A DNA stretch of 64,000 bases from Brevibacterium senegalense (GCF_000285835.1 NZ_HE978610.1:1-64000); one strand, 5' to 3'. Positions 22,092 through 31,967 are shown, counted from the stretch's first letter. The notes: generated by a model from the letters alone, not told the origin. Translations and numbers: made by a program.

Positions 22092-24127
22092 GCCGGAAGC
22101 AGAAGCCCGAGGACCTGTTCCCCGTCGTCACCCGCTCCCCGCGCCGATCGACCGAGGCCGGGGTGAAGGGCCGCAGCCACAAGCACGTCGTCGTGTCCGA
22201 GGAGGACATCGCGGAGCTGCAGGACAGCGTGGGTGCCGGCGAGTGGGGCGAGGGCTCCGCGCCACGGAAGGCGAAGGCGTTCTGGCCCTCCCTGGGCCGG
22301 CTCTTCGCGACCCTGAAGGACCACAAGCTGGGCGTCGTCATGGTGTTCCTGTTCGGCGCGGTCTCCACGGTCCTGTCCGTGTGGGCCCCGGCAGTGCTGG
22401 GCCAGGCGATGGATGTCATCTTCGACGGTTGGCGCGGGGACGGCATCGACTTCCAGGCGCTGTCGGGGTACCTGTTCTTCGTGCTGGCGATGTACTTCGT
22501 CGCCTCCGTGTTCGACTGGCTGCAGGGGTTCTACCTCAACGAGATCGTCATGAAGGTCGTCTACCGGCTGCGCCAGCAGATCGAGGCGAAGCTCAACCGG
22601 CTCCCGCTCAAGTATTTCGACACGCGCCAGCGCGGCGATCTCCTGTCCCGGACGACGAACGACGTCGACAACGTGCAGCAGGCGATGCAGCAGGCGTTCG
22701 CGTCTCTGTTCTACGCCGTCCTCACGATCGTCGGCATCACGATCATGATGTTCGCCCTGTCGTGGCAGCTGGCGCTCATCGCGCTGGTCGCCCTGCCGAT
22801 CGCCGGTGCCGTCGTGGGCGTCATCGGCTCGAAGTCGCAGAAGCTCTTCAGCGCGCAGTGGAAGAACACCGGCCGCCTCAACGGGCACATCGAGGAGTCC
22901 TTCACGGGCCACGAGCTGGTGACCGTGTTCGGTCGCCAGGCCGCGATGCGCGAGCGGTTCGACGAGCGCAACGAGGACCTCTTCGAGGCCTCCTTCCGTG
23001 CGCAGTTCTACTCCGGCATGATCATGCCGATCATGCAGTGGGTGACGTACCTGGGCTACGTGGGCATCGCCCTGGTGGGCGGACTGCGGGTGGCCTCCGG
23101 CCAGATGTCGCTGGGCCAGGTGACCGCCTTCATCCAGTACTCGCGCGAGTTCAACGCACCCCTGGGCGAGATGGCGGGCATGGCGAACATGCTCATCTCC
23201 GGCGTCGCCTCCGCCGAGAGGATCTTCGAGCTGCTGGACGCGGACGAGCAGGAGGACGACCTGTCGCAGCAGGAGGCCCGCGGCGAGCTGGCCGACGACG
23301 CACTGCGTCCGGCAGAACTGGCTCAGCCGGTGCGCGGCCGCGTCGAGTTCGACCGCGTCGCGTTCTCCTACACGAAGGAGAAGCCGCTCATCACGGACCT
23401 GTCGATGGTCGCGGAGCCCGGGCAGACCGTTGCGATCGTGGGCCCCACGGGCGCCGGCAAGACGACGCTCGTCAACCTCCTCATGCGCTTCTACGACATC
23501 GATGCCGGCCGCATCCTGCTGGACGGGGTCGACATCCGCGCCCTGGACCGCGGCGTGCTGCGCGGCCAGGTGGGCATGGTGCTGCAGGACGCCGTCCTCT
23601 TCGGCGGCACCATCATGGAGAACATCCGGTACGGGCGCCTCGACGCGACGGACGACGAGGTGCGCGAGGCCGCCCGCGCCACCTTCGTCGACCGGTTCGT
23701 GCACACCCTGCCGGACGGGTACGACACTCGCATCGACGACGATGGGGCGAACGTCTCCGCTGGTGAGCGGCAGCTCATCACGATCGCCCGCGCCTTCCTG
23801 GCCCAGCCCGCGCTGCTCATCCTCGATGAGGCGACCTCGTCCGTCGACACCCGCACCGAGGTGCTCGTGCAGGAGGCGATGGCCGCCCTGCGCAGCGACC
23901 GCACGTCGTTCGTCATCGCGCACAGGCTCTCCACGATCCGCGACGCGGACACGATCCTCGTCATGGAGGACGGCAGCATCGTCGAGCAGGGCGACCACGA
24001 CACGCTGCTGGCGGCCCAGGGTGCCTACCACCGCCTCTACATGTCGCAGTTCACCCAGGGCGTCGATCCGGACGAGGAGGAGGCCGTGCTCACGACGGGC
24101 GGTCTGCCCGCCGTCGAGGAGGCCTGA
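22088..24127 (+). CDS. ABC exporter half-transporter, catalytic-site subunit
   Basis: The 679-residue partner has an N-terminal extension of about 70 residues, six membrane helices, and a nucleotide-binding domain with Walker A GPTGAGKT at 452-459, a degenerate signature VSAGE at 556-560, and Walker B LLILDEATSSVD with the catalytic glutamate E581. Together with the upstream subunit it forms one complete ATP site (its own Walker motifs with the partner's intact VSGGQ) and one degenerate site. It ends three bases before the stop of the convergent prpE gene, leaving no room for a separate terminator. Confidence 0.93.
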   Translation: MSRKQKPEDLFPVVTRSPRRSTEAGVKGRSHKHVVVSEEDIAELQDSVGAGEWGEGSAPRKAKAFWPSLGRLFATLKDHKLGVVMVFLFGAVSTVLSVWAPAVLGQAMDVIFDGWRGDGIDFQALSGYLFFVLAMYFVASVFDWLQGFYLNEIVMKVVYRLRQQIEAKLNRLPLKYFDTRQRGDLLSRTTNDVDNVQQAMQQAFASLFYAVLTIVGITIMMFALSWQLALIALVALPIAGAVVGVIGSKSQKLFSAQWKNTGRLNGHIEESFTGHELVTVFGRQAAMRERFDERNEDLFEASFRAQFYSGMIMPIMQWVTYLGYVGIALVGGLRVASGQMSLGQVTAFIQYSREFNAPLGEMAGMANMLISGVASAERIFELLDADEQEDDLSQQEARGELADDALRPAELAQPVRGRVEFDRVAFSYTKEKPLITDLSMVAEPGQTVAIVGPTGAGKTTLVNLLMRFYDIDAGRILLDGVDIRALDRGVLRGQVGMVLQDAVLFGGTIMENIRYGRLDATDDEVREAARATFVDRFVHTLPDGYDTRIDDDGANVSAGERQLITIARAFLAQPALLILDEATSSVDTRTEVLVQEAMAALRSDRTSFVIAHRLSTIRDADTILVMEDGSIVEQGDHDTLLAAQGAYHRLYMSQFTQGVDPDEEEAVLTTGGLPAVEEA

Positions 24128-24130
24128 GCG

Positions 24131-26062
24131 TCACTCCTGCTGGGTGAGTGTCTCCTGCAGGGCGTCGAGGACCGCTCGGTCCTCGATGGTCGACGGGACC
24201 GCGATGTCCGACTCCCCGTCGGAGATCTGCCGCATCGTCTTGCGGAGGATCTTCCCGGACCGGGTCTTGGGCAGGGCGGTGACCGCGTCCACCCGCTTGA
24301 GGGCCGCGACGGGACCCACCTCGCGCCTCACGAGGTCGATCAGCTCGGTGCGGACGGCCTCGGCATCCGCGTCGGGTGCGAGGACGACCAGGGCGCGGGG
24401 GATCTGCCCCTTCGTGGGGTCGTGGACGCCGATGACCGCGCACTCCGTGACGGCGGGGTGGGAGGCGATCGCGGCCTCCAGCACGCCCGTGCTGAGCCGG
24501 TGCCCTGCGACGTTGATGACATCGTCCGTGCGCCCCATGACGAACACGTAGCCGTCCTCGTCGATGAGGCCGGAATCGCCGGTGAGGTAGGCACCCTCGA
24601 AGGCGGACAGGTAGGTCGAGACGAACCGCTCGTCGTCGCCCCACACCGTCGCCATCGTGCCCGGGGGCAGCGGCAGGTCCGCGAGGATCAGGCCCTCCTG
24701 CCCTGCGGGCACCGGCTGACCCGCGGCGTCGACGACGCGCAGGTTGTAGCCGGGCACCGGCACGGTGGGGGAGCCGGGCTTGAGCGGCAGGCGCTCGATG
24801 CCCAGCGGGTTCGCCGCGATCGGCCAGCCGGTCTCCGTCTGCCACCAGTTGTCGACGACCGGGATGTCACGGCCGGTCGCGGCGGCGAGGGTGTCCGTCG
24901 TCCACGCGTACGTGTCCGGGTCCAGCCGCTCGCCGGCCAGGAACACGGCGCGCAGCGAGGACAGGTCCGCCGCGCGGGCGTGCTGCCCCTGGGGGTCCTC
25001 GCCGCGGACGACGCGCATGGCGGTGGGCGCGGTGAAGAAGACGTCGACGCCGTGCTGCTCGATGACGCGGAAGAACGCGCTCGCGTCCGGTGTGCCCACG
25101 GGCTTGCCCTCGTACAAGACCGTCGTGACGCCGGCGATGAGCGGGGCGTAGACGATGTACGAGTGGCCCACCACCCAGCCCACGTCGGACGCGGTGAACA
25201 TTGTGTCGCCCGGGTGCAGGTCGAACACGTTGCCCATCGACCACTGGAGGGCGACGGCGGAGCCGCCCGCATCCCGCAGGATCCCCTTGGGCTTCCCCGT
25301 CGTACCGGAGGTGTAGAGGACGTAGAGCGGATCCGTCGCCGCGACCGGCACGGGGTCGATGCCATCGGCCGTCTCCGCCAGCAGCGCGGCGTAGTCGAGG
25401 TCGAAGCCGTCGCGCAGCTCGACCGGGTGCTGCTCCCGCTGGACGACGACGCTGAACTCTGGCTGTGCGGACGTGAGCCGCAGCGCCTCGTCCAGGAGCG
25501 GCTTGTACTCGACGATCCGGGTGCGCTCGACGCCGCACGAGGCGCTGATGACGGCGATGGGCTGCATGTCGTCGATGCGGGCGGCCAGCTCTGCGGCGGC
25601 GAAGCCGCCGAAGACGACGGAGTGGATCGCACCCAGGCGGGCGCACGCGAGCATGGCGACCACGGCCTCGGGCACCATCGGCATGTAGATGACGACGCGG
25701 TCGCCGTGGCCCACCCCGCGATCGACCAGCGCGCGGGCGAAGCGCGAGACCTCGTCGAGGAGGGCCGCGTACGTGTACGTCCGCACCGTGCCCGTGACGG
25801 GGGAGTCGTAGATGAGCGCGGCCTGGGCACCGCGACCGGCCTCGACGTGGCGGTCCAGCGCGTTGCGGCAGACGTTCAGCACGCCGTCGGGGAACCAGCG
25901 GTGGATGGGAGCGCGGGAGGAATCCAGGGCGCGCGTGGGCGGCGTGTCCCAGTCGACGGCGCGGGCGGCTCCCAGCCAGAAGGCCTCCGGGTCCTGGGCG
26001 GCGGCGCGGGCCACCTGCTCGTAGGTGCGCGGTGCGGTGGGCGTGGATGTGTCCTGCGTCAT
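24131..26062 (-). CDS. prpE: Propionyl-CoA / acetyl-CoA synthetase
   Basis: The 643-residue ANL-family ligase activates a short-chain acid via acyl-AMP. It has the N-terminal ACS domain, the P-loop YTSGTTGKPKG at about 265, the WWQTETGWP motif near 425 and the C-terminal acylation-site lysine in a PKTRSGKILR motif. The WWQTE and ACS N-terminal features put it with acetyl/propionyl-CoA synthetases (PrpE type) rather than long-chain ligases. The lysine in SGK is the site of regulatory acetylation in this family. The ATG has TATCGT exactly six bases upstream and no ribosome site. Acetate versus propionate preference cannot be read reliably. Confidence 0.88.
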   Translation of the reverse strand: MTQDTSTPTAPRTYEQVARAAAQDPEAFWLGAARAVDWDTPPTRALDSSRAPIHRWFPDGVLNVCRNALDRHVEAGRGAQAALIYDSPVTGTVRTYTYAALLDEVSRFARALVDRGVGHGDRVVIYMPMVPEAVVAMLACARLGAIHSVVFGGFAAAELAARIDDMQPIAVISASCGVERTRIVEYKPLLDEALRLTSAQPEFSVVVQREQHPVELRDGFDLDYAALLAETADGIDPVPVAATDPLYVLYTSGTTGKPKGILRDAGGSAVALQWSMGNVFDLHPGDTMFTASDVGWVVGHSYIVYAPLIAGVTTVLYEGKPVGTPDASAFFRVIEQHGVDVFFTAPTAMRVVRGEDPQGQHARAADLSSLRAVFLAGERLDPDTYAWTTDTLAAATGRDIPVVDNWWQTETGWPIAANPLGIERLPLKPGSPTVPVPGYNLRVVDAAGQPVPAGQEGLILADLPLPPGTMATVWGDDERFVSTYLSAFEGAYLTGDSGLIDEDGYVFVMGRTDDVINVAGHRLSTGVLEAAIASHPAVTECAVIGVHDPTKGQIPRALVVLAPDADAEAVRTELIDLVRREVGPVAALKRVDAVTALPKTRSGKILRKTMRQISDGESDIAVPSTIEDRAVLDALQETLTQQE

Positions 26063-26068
26063 ACGATC

Positions 26069-26074
26069 ACGATA
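26069..26074 (-). promoter_or_regulatory. -10 box of leaderless promoter for prpE
   Basis: TATCGT on the minus strand, followed by six bases and the ATG at 26062. Confidence 0.5.
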
Positions 26075-26120
26075 CGCCCGCGTTCTGCGATGGGGTGTTG
26101 TCGCGGCGGGGTGCAGACTT

Positions 26121-26157
26121 TAGTCTTAGGGCACAGTCATCCGCTTAACAGACGTTC
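26121..26157 (+). promoter_or_regulatory. Promoter and relaxed operator for the frameshifted acyl-CoA ligase
   Basis: TAGTCT at 26121-26126 is a candidate -10. TAACAGACGTTC at 26146-26157 matches the right half of the GAACGnnCGTTC palindrome perfectly and the left half at three of five bases. The same -10-then-palindrome order is seen at 31936-31967, 39510-39539 and 61982-62018. A GAGGAG ribosome site follows at 26161. Confidence 0.5.
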
Positions 26158-26174
26158 AATGAGGAGCGATCGCC

Positions 26175-27771
26175 ATGACGCAGACCAGTGCATCCGCCAC
26201 CACCGCAGCCGCGCCCACCGCACTCGACGCGCTCACCCCTGACGAGCAGCTGGCGGCCAGCCGCCGCCTCCACTGGATGAACATGCTCGACCTCCACGCC
26301 CAGGGGCGGCCGGACGTCGAGGCCTTCGTGGGACAGGGCGAGAGGTATACGTGGAAGCAGCTCCACACCCGGGTGAGCGCCGTCGCGGCGGACCTGCAGG
26401 AGCGCGGTGTGGCACGCGGCGACCGGGTCTTCATCCTGGGCCTCAACAGCGTCTCCTACGTGACCGCGCTGCTGGCGATCAACACCGTGGGCGCGATCGC
26501 GGCCCCGCTCAACATCCGCTCGACCCCCGCAGACGTCGACTACCTCGTGGGGGACGCGGGTGCGGTCGTGGGCTTCGCGGACCAGATGGGCGCCGGGATC
26601 CTGGCCGATGCGCAGACCGCCTCGCAGGTGCCGCTCATCCGGTTCGGTGAGGAGTTCGAGGCGATCGCCTCCTCCGGCCGCGTGCACACCCACGTCGATG
26701 TCGCGGAGACGGAGACGGCCCTCATCGTCTACACCTCCGGGACGACGTCCGCGCCCAAGGGCGCGATGCTCACGCACATGAACATGGTGTCCCAGACCAT
26801 CAACACCAACCGCATGTCGCCGGCGGCGACGGCGGACGACGTGTCGATGGTCGTCGTCCCGCTCTTCCACATCGCCGGTCTGGGCTTCATCTACCCCGCG
26901 CTGCTGAACGCCGGGCGGACGGTCATCGCGCCGCCGCAGGTGCTCATGAAGATCGACGCGCTCGCGGACCTCGTGGAGTCGGAGCGCGTGACGCGGATGT
27001 TCCTCGTCCCCACGCTGTGGCAGGCGCTGTGCTCGCTGCCGGGCATCCGCGAGCGGAACCTGCCGCTCACCGGCGCCACCTGGGGCGCGTCCCCGGCCAG
27101 CCGCGAGACCCTCCAGCTCATGGCGGACACGTTCCCGAACGCCGTCATCTCCGCCGCCTTCGGGCAGACGGAGATGTCGCCCACGACGTGCGCCCAGTCC
27201 GGTGAGGAGTCGTTCCGCAAGATGGGCTCCGTGGGCCAGCCGATCGGCCTCGTCGCCGCCCGCGTCGTCGACCCGCTGGGCCAGGACGTGGCGCCAGGGG
27301 GAGACCGGTGAGGTCGTCTACCGCGGTCCCGGCTACATGCAGGGCTACTGGAACAAGCCGGACAAGACCGCGGAGGCGACGGCGGACGGCTGGTTCCACT
27401 CCGGCGACCTCGTGCGGATCGACGAGGACGGGTACTACTTCGTCGTCGACCGGGCGAAGGACATCATCATCTCCGGCGGCGAGAACATCTCCTCCGTCGA
27501 GGTCGAGCAGGCCGTCGCCGCCCACCCCAAGGTCGCGGACGCGTGCGTCATCGGCGCGCCGCACCCCACATGGGTGGAGACGCCCGTCGCGATCGTCATC
27601 CCCGCCGACCCGCAGGATCCGCCCACTCTCGAGGACGTCCAGGAGTTCGTCGTGGGTCGGATCGCGTCGTTCAAGAAGCCCACCCGGCTGGAGGTCGTCG
27701 AGGAGCTGCCCCGCAACGCCTCCGGCAAGCTCCAGAAGCACGTCCTCCGCAAGGAGTTCGTGACGGACTGA
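26175..27771 (+). pseudogene. Acyl-CoA ligase interrupted by a one-base frameshift
   Basis: Two consecutive frames encode one class-I adenylate-forming acyl-CoA ligase. The first (26175-27311) holds the P-loop YTSGTTSAPKGAM and the FGQTEMSP motif. The second resumes at about 27297 with GETGEVVYRGPGY, then GWFHSGDL, DRAKDIIISGGENI and the terminal ASGKLQKHVLRK lysine motif. Removing one G from the five-G run at 27297-27301 joins them perfectly (APG then ETGEVV). As written, translation stops at 27311, before the C-terminal domain, and the product would be inactive. Either a natural mutation or a sequencing error in the G run. It has a GAGGAG ribosome site and likely served fatty-acid activation. 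Confidence 0.85.
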
Positions 27772-27797
27772 GAATGCGCCGCTGACAGCGCTGACAG

Positions 27798-27836
27798 GAG
27801 GCCGGGCCGGGGGAAGCACTCCCCGGACCCGGCCTC
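27798..27836. terminator. Terminator hairpin between convergent acyl-CoA ligase and dehydrogenase genes
   Basis: GAGGCCGGG at 27798-27806 pairs with CCCGGCCTC at 27828-27836, with an inner CCGGGG/CCCCGG stem. It lies between the ligase stop (27771) and the dehydrogenase stop (27841) and can act in both directions. Confidence 0.75.
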
Positions 27837-27840
27837 ATCG

Positions 27841-28995
27841 TCACAGCTCGAACCGCTGCGCGACCTCTTGCCGCAGCTCGTGGGGCGAGCCCCAGCGCAC
27901 GCGGGAGGCGACCGCCCGCTTGAGGAGGACGTGCACGGGCGATTCCCACGTGTACCCGATCCCGCCGTGCAGCTGGAGCACCTCCTCACCGCCGTGGACC
28001 ACCGTGTCCGAGGCCAGGGAGAGTGCCGCTGCGACGTAGGCAGAGGCCTCCGCCGAGGTCGTCGCGGGGTCACCGTCGCCCGTCCCGTCCGCGCCGCCGG
28101 ACTGGGACCCCGTGCTCAGCGCCGCCTCGAGGAGGCGCGCGGCCTCGTCGACGAGGGAGCCCACGAGGGACAGCTCGGACCAGAGGTCCGCAGTCCGGTG
28201 CTTGAGCGCCTGGAAGGAGCCCAGGGGGCGGCCGAACGCCATGCGGGTGCTCAGGTGCTCGACGACGAGGCGCAGCAGCTCCTGCCCGGTGCCGTGCAGC
28301 TCTGCGGCGAGGACGAGGCGACCGGCGGCACGGGCGAGGACCGCGATCTGATCCGCCCGCTCGCCCTGGGCGAGGGTGTCGCCGGCGATGGTGTCATCCG
28401 TCAGCGATGCGCGGGACACCGTCGAGACGGGGCGGGTGGGGTCGAACGTGGAGACGGGCAGAAGCGCGGCGTCGCGGACGAGGCGGATCCGGCCCGGTTC
28501 GAGGACGAGCAGCCCGTCCGACTCCTCACCGTCGACGACGCGGACGGTGTCCCGCGCCGTGCCCGCCGCTGTCCGGTCGGCCGCGGGCGTCCCCGTCAGG
28601 TCCGCGACCGCCAGGCGGACCTCGCCGGCGGCGACCTGCGCCTGCAGTGCGTGGTCCGCTCCGGCCAACCGCAGGATCGTGGGCACCGCGGCCCATGGGG
28701 CAGCGATGTCCGGACCGGGGACGGTGCCGGCGGCACGGGCCACCGCGACGAGGGCCGCGAACGCGCCGCCCTCCTCCAGCAGGCCCAGGCCGTCCGCGTC
28801 CTCCGGGACCAGGAGTCCCGGCAGCCCGGTCGCGACGAGGCGTGCGCGGTGGTCGCGCAGCACGTCGGAGGCGCTGCGGCGCTCCACGAGTGCGTCGTAC
28901 TGCTCGACCGTACGGGCGTTGCCGCCCGCGGCGGCCAGCGCGGAGGCGACGGTCGCGCCGAAGGCGACCGCGGCCTCGGCGGGGTTCTGGCTCAT
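27841..28995 (-). CDS. Acyl-CoA dehydrogenase, divergent small-subunit type
   Basis: The 384-residue protein has the acyl-CoA dehydrogenase fold, but the N-terminal and middle domains are poorly conserved and rich in Ala/Thr. The C-terminal domain is clearer (STRMAFGRPLGSFQALKHR, then LHGGIGYTWESPVHVLLKRA). This matches the second subunit of heteromeric actinobacterial FadE pairs, such as those acting on steroid side chains and branched acyl-CoAs, where one subunit lacks full cofactor contacts. Its ATG overlaps the stop of the upstream dehydrogenase by four bases. It therefore likely forms a heterotetramer with that partner (inference from gene pairing). Confidence 0.85.
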   Translation of the reverse strand: MSQNPAEAAVAFGATVASALAAAGGNARTVEQYDALVERRSASDVLRDHRARLVATGLPGLLVPEDADGLGLLEEGGAFAALVAVARAAGTVPGPDIAAPWAAVPTILRLAGADHALQAQVAAGEVRLAVADLTGTPAADRTAAGTARDTVRVVDGEESDGLLVLEPGRIRLVRDAALLPVSTFDPTRPVSTVSRASLTDDTIAGDTLAQGERADQIAVLARAAGRLVLAAELHGTGQELLRLVVEHLSTRMAFGRPLGSFQALKHRTADLWSELSLVGSLVDEAARLLEAALSTGSQSGGADGTGDGDPATTSAEASAYVAAALSLASDTVVHGGEEVLQLHGGIGYTWESPVHVLLKRAVASRVRWGSPHELRQEVAQRFEL

Positions 28996-30197
28996 CGGGG
29001 CACCTCCGAGAACGGGACGTCGACGTCTGTGCGGGGTTCGCGGGGCAACCCTAGGATGCGCTCGCCGATCACGTTCCGCAGCACCTCCGAGGTGCCGCCC
29101 TCCAGCGAGTTCGCGCGGGACCGCAGGTAGGCGTAGGTGGGGGTCAGGCCGCCCACGTCGAAGTTCATCTCCGTGGGGCGCGTGAACGCGTAGCCGTCGT
29201 CGTGCTCCAGCGCGCGGTCGCCCAGCGCCTGGAGGAGCAGCGACGCGGTCTCCTTGCTGTTCTCCGCCTTCGCGAGCTTGAGCGCGCTCGCCTCCGGCGG
29301 CGGGTCGCCCGCGGCCATGCGGATGCCCACGTCGCGCTGGGTCAGGCGGATGGCCTCGGAGCGGATCCACGCGCGGGTGACGGCGTCGCGCAGGCCGGTC
29401 TCGCGCTCCTCCTGCGGCAGATCGCGCCACGCGCGGAACAGGTTGCCGGGGGCGCCGGACTCGCGCGGCGGCTCCGTGCCGGTGCCGGAGCGCTCGTTGC
29501 TGAGGGTGAGGGTCGCGAGCTTCCAGCCGGCGCCTTCCGGCCCCAGCCGCAGGGAATCCGGGATGCGGACCTCGTCGAGGTAGACCTCGTTGAACTCCGC
29601 CTCGCCCGTGATCTGGCGCAGCGGTCGGACCGTCACGCCGGGGGAGGCCATGTCGAGCAGGAAGTAGGTGATGCCGCGGTGCTTGGGGACGCCGGGATCC
29701 GTGCGGGCGACGAGGATCGCCCAGTCCGCCAGGTGCGCGAGCGTCGTCCACACCTTCTGGCCGGTCACCACCCAGTCGTCGCCGTCGCGGACCGCCTTCG
29801 TCGCCAGTCCCGCCAGGTCGGAGCCCGCGCCGGGTTCGCTGAAGAGCTGGCACCACACGTGGCGGCCGGTCCACAGCGGGCGCATGAAGCGCTCCTTCTG
29901 CTCCTGCGTGCCGCCGGCCAGGATCGTGGGCCCGGCCATGCCGAGGTTCACGACGCCTCGGGTGGGCCGGTTGTCGGGGCCGCCCGCCGCGCTGATGCAT
30001 TCGTCGACGATCGTCTGGAGGTGGCGCGGGAGGCCGCGGCCGCCCAGCCCCTCCGGGTAGTGGACGGCGGCCAGTCCCGCGTCGAACCGCGCCTCGAGGT
30101 GGGCGAGCCGGTCCGCCTCCGTCCGGATGTCCGCGGGCGGATGCGCTGCGAGGAACGCCTCCGTGTCCGCGCGCAGCTGCTGGGCCGGGTCCGTCAT
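28992..30197 (-). CDS. Acyl-CoA dehydrogenase
   Basis: The 401-residue flavoprotein oxidizes an acyl-CoA to the 2-enoyl-CoA. Visible family motifs are FSEPGAGSDLAGL (FAD/substrate loop, about 118-130), VTGQKVWTT, and a C-terminal EGGTSEVLRNVIGERILG stretch. It is translationally coupled to a second, more divergent dehydrogenase gene (ATGA overlap), a pairing typical of actinobacterial heteromeric FadE enzymes. Electrons would pass to the EtfAB encoded at 52-53.8 kb. A ligase gene 57 bases upstream on the same strand probably heads the operon. Confidence 0.9.
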   Translation of the reverse strand: MTDPAQQLRADTEAFLAAHPPADIRTEADRLAHLEARFDAGLAAVHYPEGLGGRGLPRHLQTIVDECISAAGGPDNRPTRGVVNLGMAGPTILAGGTQEQKERFMRPLWTGRHVWCQLFSEPGAGSDLAGLATKAVRDGDDWVVTGQKVWTTLAHLADWAILVARTDPGVPKHRGITYFLLDMASPGVTVRPLRQITGEAEFNEVYLDEVRIPDSLRLGPEGAGWKLATLTLSNERSGTGTEPPRESGAPGNLFRAWRDLPQEERETGLRDAVTRAWIRSEAIRLTQRDVGIRMAAGDPPPEASALKLAKAENSKETASLLLQALGDRALEHDDGYAFTRPTEMNFDVGGLTPTYAYLRSRANSLEGGTSEVLRNVIGERILGLPREPRTDVDVPFSEVPR

Positions 30198-30254
30198 GTC
30201 GTGCTCCTCACCGGGGTGCGCGCGTCTCCGCGCGGCTCTGTGCGTCGTGGTGCG

Positions 30255-31907
30255 TCAGACCGCGTCGCGCAGCGCGGACTTGTGGATCTTCCCCATCCCC
30301 GTGCGCGGCAGCGCGTCGAGGACGAGGACGTCCTTGGGGTGCTTGTAGCGTGCCAGACGATCGTCCAGGAAGGCGCGCAGGTCCTCAAGCGCGGGCGCGT
30401 CGGACCCGGGCTCCGGCACGATGCACGCGACCGGCACCTCGCCCCACTTCTCGTCAGGGCGGCCCACGATCGTGACCTCCGCGACGGCGGGATGCCAGCT
30501 GAGCGCGTTCTCCACCTCCGCGCAGTAGATGTTCTCTCCGCCGGAGATGATCATGTCCTTGAGCCGGTCGACGACGTAGAGGAAGCCCTCGTCGTCGCGG
30601 CGGACCAGGTCGCCGGAGTGGAACCAGCCGCCGGCGAACGCCTCCGCCGTCGCGGCCTCGTCGTTCCAGTAGCGGTCCATGACGCACGTGCCGCGGTAGA
30701 CGATCTCGCCCACCTCGTCGACGCCCACGTCGTTCATCTGCGCGTCGACGACCCGGATCCACGTCTCCGGCGTGGGCCTGCCCACCGACCCCAGCTTCCG
30801 CAGGGCGTCCTCGAACTTGAGGGTGACGGTCGTGGCGCTCGTCTCCGTCTGGCCGAACACCGCGGTGATCTGCGCGCCGGGCAGACAGTCGGCCATCCGC
30901 AGCAGCAGCTTCTCGTTCGCGGGCGCCCCGCCCCAGTTCGCCAGTGACAGGGTGAGACCGGCATTGCCGTTCCGCTCGATCTCGTCGCAGATGAGGTGCC
31001 ACTGCTGGGGGACCATGAACGCGGAGGTCACGTCGTTCTCGCGCATCGTCGCCAGCGTCGTCGCGGCGTCGAACCCGGCGCTGGGGATGACGAGGGCGCA
31101 GGCCCCGGCCACCAGCGCGGAATGCATGCCCATGAACGAGCCCACGTGGAACAGCGGCGGCGCGAGCATGATCGTCCGCGTCTCGTCCGCGTTCCAGCGG
31201 GCGCCGCTCTGCAGACCGCCCGAGTACACATTCAGGTGCGTCAGCACCGCGCCCTTGGGCCGGCCCGTGGTGCCGGAGGTGTAGAGGATCGCGTAGTCGT
31301 CCTCGCCGCGCGGGACGAACACGTCGTCTGCGTCCAGAGCCGCACCATTCGCCGTGACGTCCGCCAGCCAGGCGGTGCTCTCGAGGACGACGGGCCTGTC
31401 GGCCGTCGCCGCGGACACCCCCACCGCCGAGGCCCCGGCCGGGTCCGTCTGCCCGTCGTCGCCCAGCTGGGCGACGGCGGCGAGGGCCAGGTCGTGGGTC
31501 GTCGGCTCGGACACGAGGAGGCGCGGGGTCGAGTGGCCCAGGATGTAGGCGACCTCGCCGGCGCTCAGGCGGAAGTTCACGGGCACGGTGATCGCACCCA
31601 GCGCGACAGTCGCCTGGACGACCGTGAGGAACTCCGGGCGATTCGTCATGAGGACGGCGACGCGGTCGCCGGGCCCCACGCCGCGGTCGCGCAGGTCCGC
31701 CGCGGCCCGCAGGACGGCCTGCACGTGGTCGGCCCAGGTCGTCGCAGTGCCCTCGAAGCGGTAGGCGGGGCGGTAGGGGACCTGGTGCGCGTGGCGCAGC
31801 AGTCGACCGATGACCGACGGCGACCGGCTCAGTGAGGACACGCCCGTGGGGCGAGCGAGCGGGGACTGGACTGCTGCGGTCGACGGCGATGTCGTGCTCG
31901 GCACCAT
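30255..31907 (-). CDS. Acyl-CoA ligase (FadD-like)
   Basis: The 550-residue ANL ligase has the P-loop YTSGTTGRPKGAVL, FGQTETSA, GWFHSGDLVRRD, DRLKDMIISGGENIY and a C-terminal GMGKIHKSALR lysine motif. It activates a medium- or long-chain carboxylic acid with ATP and CoA. It heads an operon with two acyl-CoA dehydrogenases. Two adjacent ATGs are possible (31910, 31907); the AGGAGA site is only one base from the first, so the second is preferred. A perfect GAACGTTCGTTC palindrome lies 29 bases upstream, between the -10 and the gene, so repression by a TetR-like protein is likely (inference). Confidence 0.9.
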   Translation of the reverse strand: MVPSTTSPSTAAVQSPLARPTGVSSLSRSPSVIGRLLRHAHQVPYRPAYRFEGTATTWADHVQAVLRAAADLRDRGVGPGDRVAVLMTNRPEFLTVVQATVALGAITVPVNFRLSAGEVAYILGHSTPRLLVSEPTTHDLALAAVAQLGDDGQTDPAGASAVGVSAATADRPVVLESTAWLADVTANGAALDADDVFVPRGEDDYAILYTSGTTGRPKGAVLTHLNVYSGGLQSGARWNADETRTIMLAPPLFHVGSFMGMHSALVAGACALVIPSAGFDAATTLATMRENDVTSAFMVPQQWHLICDEIERNGNAGLTLSLANWGGAPANEKLLLRMADCLPGAQITAVFGQTETSATTVTLKFEDALRKLGSVGRPTPETWIRVVDAQMNDVGVDEVGEIVYRGTCVMDRYWNDEAATAEAFAGGWFHSGDLVRRDDEGFLYVVDRLKDMIISGGENIYCAEVENALSWHPAVAEVTIVGRPDEKWGEVPVACIVPEPGSDAPALEDLRAFLDDRLARYKHPKDVLVLDALPRTGMGKIHKSALRDAV

Positions 31908-31935
31908 CATTCTCCTGTGAATGCGGACGTGGATT

Positions 31936-31967
31936 GAACGTTCGTTCGATCGATGGTGTCGAGACTA
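31936..31967 (-). promoter_or_regulatory. Promoter and perfect GAACGnnCGTTC operator of the acyl-CoA ligase operon
   Basis: TAGTCT on the minus strand (31962-31967) is followed by 14 bases and then the perfect palindrome GAACGTTCGTTC read on the plus strand at 31936-31947. The layout matches the enoyl-CoA hydratase and MFS promoters. A 12-bp palindrome downstream of the -10 fits a TetR-family repressor site. Confidence 0.7.
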
